From: Gammaproteobacteria bacterium
GTDB taxonomy: Bacteria; Pseudomonadota; Gammaproteobacteria; GCA-001735895
Assembly (NCBI GenBank): GCA_018669845.1
Contig: JABHSO010000104.1
Location: forward strand, 1-64,000
DNA: 64,000 bases
Direction: 5' to 3'
In this document: piece by piece, positions 35,490 through 44,088 of the stretch
Position numbering within the stretch: position 1 is the stretch's first letter
Layout of the letters: each line of letters starts with the position of its first letter
Position numbers and translations under genes: made by a program
Notes under the pieces: model-generated
Told to the model about the DNA's origin: nothing
What the model saw: only the letters and a program-made list of their open reading frames with translations
Database searches by the model: none

Positions 35490-36851
35490 TTAAAAAACAT
35501 CGAGTGTGTCTTCCAGGTGACTGACTGGAATCAGTTTCATTTTTTTATAAATATCTTTACGAGGTTTGTTGGCGGCAGGAATAATTGCTGTTTCAAAACC
35601 GTGTTTACTGGCTTCTTTCAGGCGTTCTTCTCCGTTTGGTACAGGTCGTATTTCACCTGATAAACCGACTTCGCCAAATACCAGTAAGCGGTTGCTAACG
35701 GGTTTATCTCTATAGCTGGATAAAATGGCCAGTATTACTGCCAGATCGGCTCCAGTTTCGCTGATACGTACACCGCCTACTGCATTGATAAATACATCCT
35801 GATCATATAAAGGTATGCCGCCATGGCGCTGCAATACGGCCAGCAGCATGGCCAGACGATTGGCTTCAAGCCCGACACTGATGCGACGTGGATTGCCCAG
35901 ATGGCTTTCTGTTACAAGTGACTGAATTTCCACCAGAATAGGGCGGGTTCCTTCACGAGAAACCATGATAATACTGCCCGCGACAGGTTTTTCATGAGTG
36001 GATAAAAATATGGCCGAGGGGTTTGAGACTGTTTTCAGGCCCTCGTCAGTCATTGCAAAAATACCGATTTCATTGACTGCTCCAAAGCGGTTTTTTACGG
36101 CACGAATTACACGGTATCGGGTTGAGCTGTCGCCTTCAAAATACAACACTGTATCAACCATGTGTTCGAGTACTCTTGGCCCTGCTAATTGACCCTCTTT
36201 AGTGACATGGCCTACCAGAAAAATGGCAATATTATGTTGTTTGGCCAAGCGAACCAGTACCGCTGTGCTTTCGCGAATCTGACTGATAGAGCCGGGCGCT
36301 GACTGAAGGCTATCAGTATAAACTGTCTGGATGGAGTCAATGACGATGACAGTGGGTTTTAAATTGACTGCATGTGAAATAATTTCTTCTACGCAGGTGG
36401 AGCTGAGTAACTGTAGTTTATCTCTGGGTAAGCCCAGTCTTTTTGCTCTGAGGTTGACCTGTTGTAATGATTCCTCGCCGGTCACATATAAGGTATTTAA
36501 TTGCTGGCTGACCAGAGTCAGGCATTGTAATAAAATCGTTGATTTTCCAATGCCGGGGTCGCCCCCCAATAATACAACTGAACCATGCACCATGCCACCG
36601 CCAAGAACTCTATCCAGTTCATCGATCTGGCTACTGAAACGGGCTGTAACGTTATCGGGAACGTCATTTAAGGTGACTACGTCTGTTGTGGTTTTGTGTT
36701 CGGTCCAGTTCCCTCTGTTTCTATGAGAGGTTGCGACAGATTTGATTTCCTCAATGCAGTTCCAGCCCTTGCACTCGGGGCATTGTCCGGCCCACTTATT
36801 TAAAGTGGTGGCGCATTGCTGGCACTGGTATTGAGTTGTTGCTTTAGCCAT
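35490..36851 (-). CDS. radA: DNA repair protein RadA/Sms
   Basis: A 453-residue RecA-like branch-migration helicase acting in recombination. It has an N-terminal C4 zinc finger (CQQCATTLNKWAGQCPEC), a RecA core with Walker A GGDPGIGKST, the RadA-specific KNRFG motif, and a C-terminal Lon-protease-like domain (SETGADLAVILAILSSYRDKP). All parts are intact. Its start overlaps the end of the upstream CNNM/CorC-type gene by 8 bases. Confidence 0.96.
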   Translation of the reverse strand: MAKATTQYQCQQCATTLNKWAGQCPECKGWNCIEEIKSVATSHRNRGNWTEHKTTTDVVTLNDVPDNVTARFSSQIDELDRVLGGGMVHGSVVLLGGDPGIGKSTILLQCLTLVSQQLNTLYVTGEESLQQVNLRAKRLGLPRDKLQLLSSTCVEEIISHAVNLKPTVIVIDSIQTVYTDSLQSAPGSISQIRESTAVLVRLAKQHNIAIFLVGHVTKEGQLAGPRVLEHMVDTVLYFEGDSSTRYRVIRAVKNRFGAVNEIGIFAMTDEGLKTVSNPSAIFLSTHEKPVAGSIIMVSREGTRPILVEIQSLVTESHLGNPRRISVGLEANRLAMLLAVLQRHGGIPLYDQDVFINAVGGVRISETGADLAVILAILSSYRDKPVSNRLLVFGEVGLSGEIRPVPNGEERLKEASKHGFETAIIPAANKPRKDIYKKMKLIPVSHLEDTLDVF

Positions 36852-38112
36852 TGAGCTGCTGCGGTTTGATGCGTACTGTTTTGATCATATTGTTTTTGGT
36901 ATGCATGATTTCCAGCGGGTAATTGGCTATTTTCAGGCTGGTACCAGCTTCTGGTATCATTTCAAGGTGTTCGATAATTAAACCGTTTATGGTTCGTGGT
37001 CCGCTAGTAGGCAATTTCATCTTAAGTTGACTGTTGATGTCTCGAACATGAGTACTGCCCTCAATTAGATAACTTCCATCAACTTCTTGATAAAATGGAC
37101 TGTGTGTCGCTTTGGGGTCAGTGGTAAATTCTCCTACAATTTCTTCAAGAATATCTTCCAGTGCGACCAGGCCCTGGATATCTCCATATTCATCCACCAC
37201 AAAGCCTACACGATGTTTATGTTGTTGAAAGTTTATGAGTTGGGTGGTGAGAACCGTGCCTTCGGGAATAAAATAAGGTTCGCGTGTTATTTCCTTCAGT
37301 GATTCAGGGGTGAAGTTATCGGATGCTACTAAAGGAAGGATTTTACGCATTAATGCTACACCGATAATATTGTCGACAGTTTCTGAGTAGACGGGAATGC
37401 GGATATAGGGTAGTCGGGTGATTTGATCGATAGTGTCATCCCAGTCATCTGCCAGGTCGATTCCTGAAATTTCACTTCTGGGGATCATAATGTCATCGAC
37501 TTTAACTTTTTCCAGATCGAGAATACTGATTAACATGTCACGGTGAGAGTCTGGAATCAAACCGGCTGTTTCAGACACAGCAATGCGCAATTCTTCAGAA
37601 TTCAACGCATCGATATGACTGTTTTTTTTGCTGTTATATTTAAACAATCTTAGAATTTGTTTGACCAGCCAGTTTATGAAGATAATAAATGGCAGTAATA
37701 TTTTTAGTAAGGGTTTGTAGACGTAGGATGCCACGAAAGCAATTGATTCAGGGTTGTTGGCAGCCAGAGTTTTCGGGGTGACTTCAGCAAATAATAATAA
37801 AATAATAGTCAGCAGGCCGGTCGCAACGGCAATGCCAGTGTCTCCATACAGGCGATAACCAATAAAGGTCGCGAGTTGGGTTATTAATATATTGATGAAA
37901 TTGTTGCCCAGCAGAATCAGGCTAATTAATTGATCTGGGTTCTTTAATAACTCTAAAGCTCTCTTAGCACCGCCATTATTTTTATCAGCCTGGTGTTTGA
38001 GTTTATACCTGTTCAGGCTCATCAGGCCCGTTTCGGAGCCGGAGAAAAAAGCAGAAAGCATGACTAGAATCACAAGTGCAGAAAATAGAAAGCTGATTGG
38101 AATTTCGTTCAC
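36844..38112 (-). CDS. CNNM/HlyC/CorC-family membrane protein with CBS domains
   Basis: A 422-residue protein. The N-terminal DUF21 domain has three or four membrane segments (about 1-170, with FFSGSETGLMSLNRYKLKHQ), followed by a pair of CBS domains (about 205-330, MIPRSEISGIDL and GFVVDEYGDIQGLVALED) and a C-terminal CorC_HlyC domain. Family members are linked to magnesium or cobalt efflux. In E. coli the closest architecture is the YfjD type. It starts 31 bases after the ypjD stop, so the two are likely transcribed together. Confidence 0.9.
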   Translation of the reverse strand: MNEIPISFLFSALVILVMLSAFFSGSETGLMSLNRYKLKHQADKNNGGAKRALELLKNPDQLISLILLGNNFINILITQLATFIGYRLYGDTGIAVATGLLTIILLLFAEVTPKTLAANNPESIAFVASYVYKPLLKILLPFIIFINWLVKQILRLFKYNSKKNSHIDALNSEELRIAVSETAGLIPDSHRDMLISILDLEKVKVDDIMIPRSEISGIDLADDWDDTIDQITRLPYIRIPVYSETVDNIIGVALMRKILPLVASDNFTPESLKEITREPYFIPEGTVLTTQLINFQQHKHRVGFVVDEYGDIQGLVALEDILEEIVGEFTTDPKATHSPFYQEVDGSYLIEGSTHVRDINSQLKMKLPTSGPRTINGLIIEHLEMIPEAGTSLKIANYPLEIMHTKNNMIKTVRIKPQQLNG

Positions 38113-38143
38113 TGAATGAAACCGGTTTTAGTTTTATTAATGA

Positions 38144-38947
38144 TTAGGAGTTTGAGGTAATTATAAACTCAAGCACTAGCTTGCTGCCAAAGTAGGCTAA
38201 CATGATGAAAATAAAAGCTGTCAGGGTCCAGCGAATGGCTAACTTGCCGCGCCAGCCAAATTTAAAACGTCCAAATAATAACGTTGCCAGAATAACCCAG
38301 CCGATCATGGATAATATTGTTTTATGAACCAGATGTTGAGCGAATAAATCTTCCATAAAGAAGAAACCGCTGATAAGTGCAGTGGTTAGAAATATAAAGC
38401 CAAATCCAAGCATCTGGAATAACAGGGTTTCCATGTCATGCATTGGGGGTAAAAACCTGATGAATCCACCCGGATGATGAGAACGAATAGCATGATCCTG
38501 ATAAGCCAGTGCGATTGCCTGTAAAGCGCTTAACATGATGAGACTGTAAGCAATGACAGAAATCATGATATGTCCATGGATAAATTGACTGCTGGCATTC
38601 ATTATGGGCTGAGTTGTTGGTGTAAATAGAACTAATATTGTAGTAAGACCGCTGACAGGGAACATAATTATGCCGAGACTTTCTAAAGGTCTATACAGGC
38701 TGCTGATCAGGATCTGTATGCTCACTAGCCAGCTTATTAAGCAAAATGCAGTGAAGAAGCCAAGATGTAGTACTCCTGGCTCGGGGTAAATGAGTTGTTT
38801 TAAAAAAATAACATGCAGCACAGAGCCGACTAAAGCTGGAGATAGCTGTAACCAGCGCAATGAAGATTTAGTTTTTCCGAGATTCTGGTAAATCAGAATC
38901 GCTGAAAGGCTATAACATATAAAGATGAGGAAGCTAGCAAAAAACAC
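38144..38947 (-). CDS. ypjD: Cytochrome c assembly (CcsA-like) membrane protein YpjD
   Basis: A 267-residue protein with eight predicted membrane segments, of the CcmC/CcsA-like YpjD family. The family block HGHIMISVIAYSLIMLSALQAIALAYQ with a conserved histidine is present, as is LPPMHDMETLLFQMLGFGF. Its exact role is not established. The position upstream of a CNNM/CorC-type gene, and separated by a spacer from ffh on the other strand, is conserved in many gammaproteobacteria. Confidence 0.9.
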   Translation of the reverse strand: MFFASFLIFICYSLSAILIYQNLGKTKSSLRWLQLSPALVGSVLHVIFLKQLIYPEPGVLHLGFFTAFCLISWLVSIQILISSLYRPLESLGIIMFPVSGLTTILVLFTPTTQPIMNASSQFIHGHIMISVIAYSLIMLSALQAIALAYQDHAIRSHHPGGFIRFLPPMHDMETLLFQMLGFGFIFLTTALISGFFFMEDLFAQHLVHKTILSMIGWVILATLLFGRFKFGWRGKLAIRWTLTAFIFIMLAYFGSKLVLEFIITSNS

Positions 38948-39552
38948 TATTTAGAAATGATAAGAATAAGCTGTTGATCTACTATTCTAGCTCAATTTTT
39001 TGATAAGTAGAAGTGTGTTAAAGCTTAATCTATAACTTCAATTTGAAGTGAGTAGAGTTAAGGTGGTGGAAATTTATAGATTTATACAGGAAATAAATAC
39101 ATGATTCACTTATCTATGAGACGATTGAAAATTTTAATATAACTCTATTTTAAATCAGACTATTGGAGTTGTGAGTAGGTAGCAGGAAGCTATATTAGAG
39201 CATATTTTTTAGAATATGCTTAAATTTTTACCTAATATGAGATTTGATTTTTCTTGAACTGAGTCACAGTTTTAAAAAATGCCATTTGTTTTGTGAATAA
39301 TCAATATGCAGTCAAATGAAAAAAAATGATATTTTGTGGTTTTTTTGGAAGGAAATTTATTTAAAGATGCTTTATTCTTGATGATAATTTGTCGGGTATA
39401 GTGTTACAGGACTTTATTGGCGTTTAAAACTGTGCATACCTTATTAAATCAATACAGAAGTTTTTTTAGTAATAACATAAAATTAGAGTGCCATAGTAGA
39501 TCTGATGCCTGAAGTGATTCAAGGTGTTGGTTAAGCTAAATAATAAAATATT
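38948..39552. other. 605-base AT-rich intergenic region
   Basis: This is the longest gene-free stretch in the window, lying between ypjD (minus) and the phosphodiesterase-like gene (plus). No open frame of useful length was seen in either strand. The hairpin AGCATATT/AATATGCT at 39199-39220 is followed by a T-rich run (TAAATTTTTA), which is a weak terminator shape with no gene upstream of it on that strand. No clear sigma-70 promoter or structured RNA was recognised. It could hold an unrecognised small RNA. Confidence 0.5.
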
Positions 39553-40317
39553 ATGCAAATCAAAATATTAGGTTGGTCAGGTGGAATAGGAGCGGGTCTT
39601 CGCACTACATCATTCCTTGTGGATGATGATGTGTTAATAGATGCCGGTACTGGCCTGGGTGACTTGCCATTGAATCAGATGACAGGGATTCGCCATATCT
39701 TTATAACCCATTCCCATATGGACCATATTGTAGGGCTTCCTTTGCTGGCAGACAGTATGTTTGGGGTTCATGAAGAGCCTATAGTGATTCATGCCCAGGA
39801 AAAAACCATTAAAGCATTGAAGGCTCATATCTTTAACTGGGTTATCTGGCCTGATTTTTCCGAATTACCTAATAAAGATAATCCCTGTATTCGATTTGAC
39901 GTAATGAAACCCGGTGAAAAAATAACTATTCGTCAGCGGGAAATAGAAATGATTCCGGTTAATCATACTGTTCCGAGCGTTGGTTATTGTGTGCAGGGTA
40001 ATAGAGGAGCTGTCGTATTTAGTGGCGATACCACTACTAATGATACTTTGTGGTCAAGCATGAATAAGTATGAAAAAGTGGATTTATTTTTTGTTGAATC
40101 GGCTTTTGCTAACCTTGATCTGGAAATTAGTCGAATATCCAAGCACTACTGTCCTCAATTACTGGCTACTGACCTGAAAAAGCTAAATCATCGTCCTGAA
40201 ATCTGGCTCACTCATTTTAAACCGGGAGATGAGAATTTAATTTTTCAGGAGTGTGTTGATTTAATGCCTGATTTTTCAATAAATAGGCTGTCGGGCGGTG
40301 AAGTATTTAAGTTGTAG
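39553..40317 (+). CDS. MBL-fold protein resembling class-II cyclic-nucleotide phosphodiesterases
   Basis: A 254-residue cytoplasmic metallo-beta-lactamase-fold protein. Metal ligands are present: THSHMDH near residue 55, a later His in PVNHTVPSV, Asp in VFSGDTTTND and a C-terminal His in LTHFKPGDE. The opening LGWSGGIGAGLRTTSFLVDDDVLIDAGTG and family length match the class-II cAMP phosphodiesterase-like group found upstream of ffh or elsewhere in gammaproteobacteria. Whether it hydrolyses cAMP cannot be read from sequence. The start lacks a good Shine-Dalgarno sequence. Confidence 0.78.
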   Translation: MQIKILGWSGGIGAGLRTTSFLVDDDVLIDAGTGLGDLPLNQMTGIRHIFITHSHMDHIVGLPLLADSMFGVHEEPIVIHAQEKTIKALKAHIFNWVIWPDFSELPNKDNPCIRFDVMKPGEKITIRQREIEMIPVNHTVPSVGYCVQGNRGAVVFSGDTTTNDTLWSSMNKYEKVDLFFVESAFANLDLEISRISKHYCPQLLATDLKKLNHRPEIWLTHFKPGDENLIFQECVDLMPDFSINRLSGGEVFKL

Positions 40318-40517
40318 TATGGTTAAGTTTATTACTGCAATATTCCTTTGGGTACGTTAAAACCGGTAATTTCACATCAACTTAAACTTCTTTAATCTCA
40401 AGTTGGTATGAATTTTACAGATGACTCATCTTTTTCCTCATCGTTCTCCTTACTTTTCCAAAATTTACAATTGAATCGGGTATACTGCCCATCTTGTTTT
40501 GCTGAATATCAATTCCT

Positions 40518-41882
40518 ATGTTTGAAAACTTATCTGAACGCCTCAGTCGCACGGTAAAAAATTTACGTGGTCAGGGGCGCCTGACTGAAGACAATATCAA
40601 AGATACCTTACGTGAAATCCGCATGGCTTTACTGGAAGCCGATGTGGCTCTACCAGTTATTCGAAGTTTTATTGACCAGGTACGGGAAAAAGCGTTGGGA
40701 CAGAATGTTCTGAACAGTCTGTCACCTGGACAATCTCTGGTTAAAGTCGTTAATGATGAGTTAGTGCAGATTATGGGAGCTGAATTTGATGCTCTTAATC
40801 TGAATAATAAACCGCCTGTGGTCATTCTTATGGCTGGTTTACAGGGTGCAGGTAAAACCACCACCGTGGCTAAACTGGCTCGACGATTAATAGAGCAGGA
40901 TAAAAAGCACGTCATGGTCGTGAGTGCTGACGTTTATCGTCCAGCGGCTATAGAGCAGCTAAAAACATTGGCGGGTGAAGTAAATGCAGTGTTTTTCCCC
41001 AGTGACCCATCACAGAAACCAGTAAAAATTACCCAGGCTGCAGTAGATGCAGCACGTAAGCAAAATGCAGATGTATTGATCGTGGATACGGCTGGTCGTT
41101 TACATATAGATGAACAAATGATGGATGAAATTAAAGCTATTCATCGAGTGGCTGATCCATCAGAAACCCTGTTTGTGGTTGACAGTATGACCGGTCAGGA
41201 TGCCGCTAATACTGCTAAAGCATTTGGTGATGCTCTACCGCTAACGGGTGTGGTGTTAACCAAAACAGATGGTGATGCACGAGGTGGTGCTGCGTTATCG
41301 GTACGCCAGATCACCGGAAAACCGATTAAATTTATTGGTTCTGGTGAAAAAACAGATGCGCTGGAAGTCTTTCACCCGGATCGAATAGCATCCCGAATTC
41401 TGGGAATGGGCGATATTCTTTCGCTGGTGGAGGATGCGCATCAAAAGGTAGATCAGGATAAAGCTAAAAAGCTGGTTCAAAAAGTACGTAAAGGAAAAGG
41501 CTTTGATCTTGAAGACCTGAGAGATCAATTCACCCAAATGGAAAATATGGGTGGCTTATCCAGCTTGATCGATAAATTACCCGGTGTCGGTGGAAATATT
41601 TCCAAGCAACTGGAAAATCCTGAGCATAAAAAACAGATGAAACGCATGGTTGCGATCATCGATTCGATGACTCCTTTGGAGCGTCGAAAACCTGAGCTCA
41701 TCAATGGTTCGCGTAAACGTCGTGTGGCGAATGGTTCAGGTACCCAGATCCAGGATGTAAATCGTTTACTTAAGCAACATAAGCAAATGCAAAAAATGAT
41801 GAAAAAAATGGGGAATAAAGGGGCTATGCGCGGAATGATGTCGGCGATGAAAGGCAAAATGCCTCCGGGAATGCCCTTTTAA
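40518..41882 (+). CDS. ffh: Signal recognition particle protein Ffh
   Basis: A 454-residue SRP54 protein that binds signal sequences and 4.5S RNA for co-translational membrane targeting. The N domain starts MFENLSERLSRTVKNLRGQGRLTE. The GTPase has G1 GLQGAGKTTT, DTAGRLHID and TKTDGDARGG. The methionine-rich M domain ends in KGKMPPGMPF. A TATACT -10-like box lies at 40481-40486, but its -35 is unclear. The ffs RNA gene is not in the window. Confidence 0.97.
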   Translation: MFENLSERLSRTVKNLRGQGRLTEDNIKDTLREIRMALLEADVALPVIRSFIDQVREKALGQNVLNSLSPGQSLVKVVNDELVQIMGAEFDALNLNNKPPVVILMAGLQGAGKTTTVAKLARRLIEQDKKHVMVVSADVYRPAAIEQLKTLAGEVNAVFFPSDPSQKPVKITQAAVDAARKQNADVLIVDTAGRLHIDEQMMDEIKAIHRVADPSETLFVVDSMTGQDAANTAKAFGDALPLTGVVLTKTDGDARGGAALSVRQITGKPIKFIGSGEKTDALEVFHPDRIASRILGMGDILSLVEDAHQKVDQDKAKKLVQKVRKGKGFDLEDLRDQFTQMENMGGLSSLIDKLPGVGGNISKQLENPEHKKQMKRMVAIIDSMTPLERRKPELINGSRKRRVANGSGTQIQDVNRLLKQHKQMQKMMKKMGNKGAMRGMMSAMKGKMPPGMPF

Positions 41883-41937
41883 TAACGATCAATCCCTATT
41901 TATTTTGATATTCACTGAAAATATCCGCTTTCGGCTC

Positions 41938-41965
41938 TTCACAAACTAAACTTTATGGGTACAAT
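41938..41965 (+). promoter_or_regulatory. Promoter for the rpsP operon
   Basis: TTCACA at 41938-41943 and TACAAT at 41960-41965 are 16 bases apart, each matching consensus at five of six positions. The leader of about 65 bases before rpsP contains the small stem CCGC/GCGG (around 41982-41996). It should serve rpsP-rimM-trmD-rplS. Confidence 0.5.
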
Positions 41966-42035
41966 ACTCGGTTTCCTGACCCCGCTGGTTAGGCGGTTTG
42001 CTATTGTCTGATGACAGCTAAGAGGTTTTTTATAT

Positions 42036-42296
42036 ATGGTTTCTATTCGTTTGGCTCGTGGTGGCTCTAAAAGACGTCCGTTTTATCACATTGTTGTGAG
42101 TGACAGTCGTCGTGCACGTGATGGTCGTTACATTGAACGCATTGGTTTTTATAACCCGGGTGCTACTGGAGATGCTGAAGGCTTACGCCTTGATACTGAT
42201 CGAGTTGACTACTGGGTTTCCAAAGGTGCTCAACCTTCAGATCGCGTTTCGGCTCTGATTAAAACTGTTTCTAAAGCAGTAGCTGTAGCAGCTTAA
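42036..42296 (+). CDS. rpsP: 30S ribosomal protein S16
   Basis: An 86-residue protein with the S16 pattern [21 protein letters not shown] and [14 protein letters not shown]. It is a structural component of the 30S 5' domain, required for assembly. It heads the conserved rpsP-rimM-trmD-rplS operon behind a good promoter. rimM follows after 29 bases. Confidence 0.98.
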   Translation: MVSIRLARGGSKRRPFYHIVVSDSRRARDGRYIERIGFYNPGATGDAEGLRLDTDRVDYWVSKGAQPSDRVSALIKTVSKAVAVAA

Positions 42297-42325
42297 TTAC
42301 AGTTAATATTTTTCTCTGAAAAAAC

Positions 42326-42835
42326 ATGTCACCCGGTGATGATGACCTGATGGAATTAGGTCATATTGTTGGAGTACATGGTGTAAAAGGACAGGTTAAG
42401 GTTTTTTCAAACACCAGTCCCAGAGAAAATATAGTGAAGTACAGTCCATGGTTGCTTGAACATCATGGACTTAAAAAAACTGTAAAGATTTCGGGTAATT
42501 ATCAGGGAAAGAATGTGATTGCCAGAATTGAAGAGATTACTGATCGAAATCAGGCGCATGATTTAATCGGTGCTAAAATTTTCATCAATAGATCTCAATT
42601 ACCCCGTTTACAAAAAGGTGATTATTACTGGAGCCAGTTAATGGGGCTGCAAGTTATAAATACTTTGGATATCAAACTGGGTATTATTGATCACATGCTG
42701 GAAACCGGTGCCAATGATGTCATGGTGGTACGGGGTGACAGAGAACGTTTGATTCCTTATGTCATGGATGAAGTCATCATAAATATCGATCTGGATAAAC
42801 AACAGGTTGTTGTTGACTGGGACGCAGATTTTTAG
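42326..42835 (+). CDS. rimM: Ribosome maturation factor RimM
   Basis: A 169-residue 30S maturation factor that binds S19. It has the RimM N-terminal domain ([19 protein letters not shown]) and the PRC-barrel C-terminal domain ([11 protein letters not shown] through [19 protein letters not shown]). Its position between rpsP and trmD is canonical. Confidence 0.96.
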   Translation: MSPGDDDLMELGHIVGVHGVKGQVKVFSNTSPRENIVKYSPWLLEHHGLKKTVKISGNYQGKNVIARIEEITDRNQAHDLIGAKIFINRSQLPRLQKGDYYWSQLMGLQVINTLDIKLGIIDHMLETGANDVMVVRGDRERLIPYVMDEVIINIDLDKQQVVVDWDADF

Positions 42836-42846
42836 GATCGCTGGTC

Positions 42847-43581
42847 ATGCGCATTGATGTCATTACGCTGTTTCCCGAAATGGTTCAGGCAGTGATTGAA
42901 TATGGTGTAGTGGGTAGAGCTTCAGACAAGGGGCTATTGCAGTTAACACTATGGAATCCACGCGATTATACGAAGGATAAACATAGATCGGTTGATGACC
43001 GCCCTTATGGTGGTGGCCCGGGTATGTTAATGAAAGTGGTGCCGTTGCAGGCCTGTATTGCTGCAGTCAGGTTACAAAGTCCAGATGCCAGGCTGGTTTA
43101 TCTAAGCCCTCAGGGCAGTGTGCTGAAGCAAAAGCAGATAAATCAGGCTGCTAACTGGAAAAATTTGATTTTATTGTGCGGCCGATACGAAGGTATCGAT
43201 GAACGCATTTTGCAGCAGGAAGTTGATGAAGAATGGTCAATTGGAGACTACGTCATCAGTGGAGGAGAACTTGCGGCAATGGTTTGTATCGATGCGATAA
43301 CTCGCCAGATTCCGGGAGCGCTGGGACATCAGGATTCGGCTGAGCTGGATTCATTTAGTGCTGGATTGCTGGATTGTCCGCACTATACACGTCCCGAATC
43401 CATTAATGGGTTAAAGGTTCCTGACGTATTATTAAACGGCAATCACCGCTTAATAGAGGAATGGCGTGACAAGCAGGCGCTGGGGAAAACCTGGAAAAAT
43501 CGTCCAGATTTACTGGAAAAAATGGAGTTGAATGAAAAGCAAAGGAAGTTGCTTAAAGAATTTATTGCAGAGTCTGAATAG
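42847..43581 (+). CDS. trmD: tRNA (guanine-37-N1)-methyltransferase
   Basis: A 244-residue SPOUT methyltransferase making m1G37 in tRNAs, which prevents +1 frameshifting. Diagnostic blocks are [26 protein letters not shown], the trefoil-knot SAM site [13 protein letters not shown] and [15 protein letters not shown]. It follows rimM by 11 bases. Confidence 0.98.
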   Translation: MRIDVITLFPEMVQAVIEYGVVGRASDKGLLQLTLWNPRDYTKDKHRSVDDRPYGGGPGMLMKVVPLQACIAAVRLQSPDARLVYLSPQGSVLKQKQINQAANWKNLILLCGRYEGIDERILQQEVDEEWSIGDYVISGGELAAMVCIDAITRQIPGALGHQDSAELDSFSAGLLDCPHYTRPESINGLKVPDVLLNGNHRLIEEWRDKQALGKTWKNRPDLLEKMELNEKQRKLLKEFIAESE

Positions 43582-43646
43582 GCTTTGTGATGGAGCGAGT
43601 AGTTACGGTTACGTAACGAATTGAAATATGAGTATGAGGAAATATC

Positions 43647-43991
43647 ATGAGTAAAATTATTGCTGAACTGGATGCTGAACAGTTAAAGACAGACCTTCCA
43701 GCATTCGGTCCTGGTGACACAGTTATTGTCCAGGTAAGAGTAAAAGAAGGTGAGCGTGAGCGTTTACAGGCTTTTGAAGGTGTTGTAATAGCCAAGCGTA
43801 ACCGTGGAATAAATTCTGCGTTTACTGTTCGTAAAATTTCGAATGGTGAAGGTGTAGAGCGTGTATTCCAGACACATAGCCCGCTAGTAGCAGAAATCAA
43901 CGTAAAACGTCGTGGTAAAGTTCGTCGTTCCAAGCTTTATTATTTACGTGGCCTTACTGGTAAGGGTGCTCGAATTAAAGAAAAGCTTTAA
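43647..43991 (+). CDS. rplS: 50S ribosomal protein L19
   Basis: A 114-residue L19 protein with [27 protein letters not shown] and the C-terminal [22 protein letters not shown]. It lies at the 50S/30S interface. It is the last gene of the operon and is followed by two hairpins, the second a good terminator. Confidence 0.98.
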   Translation: MSKIIAELDAEQLKTDLPAFGPGDTVIVQVRVKEGERERLQAFEGVVIAKRNRGINSAFTVRKISNGEGVERVFQTHSPLVAEINVKRRGKVRRSKLYYLRGLTGKGARIKEKL

Positions 43992-44006
43992 TAAAATTCA
44001 ATTTTT

Positions 44007-44077
44007 ACCTGAAGCTTCTGTTTCAGGTTTAGATTTAATAAAAAGGTGTGTATGCTTTGGCAACACACCTTTTTTTT
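44007..44077 (+). terminator. Tandem hairpins ending the rpsP-rplS operon
   Basis: The first hairpin pairs ACCTGAA (44007) with TTCAGGT (44022) without a T-tract. The second pairs GGTGTGT (44045) with ACACACC (44063) across an 11-base loop and is followed by eight T residues (44070-44077), a standard intrinsic terminator. It ends only 11 bases before the next start codon. Confidence 0.88.
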
Positions 44078-44088
44078 GTCTTTCATTT

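Noticed and set aside
35391-35660. Open frame on the plus strand opposite radA and the xseB gap
   Set aside because: It is mostly antisense to radA, lacks a Shine-Dalgarno sequence and resembles no known protein.
40318-40517. Possible 4.5S RNA gene next to ffh
   Set aside because: No sequence or fold resembling the conserved SRP RNA tetraloop region was found in the gap.
43912-44088. N-terminal extension of the TPR-like protein into rplS
   Set aside because: It runs through rplS in another frame and across an intrinsic terminator. The signal peptide begins at the ATG at 44089.
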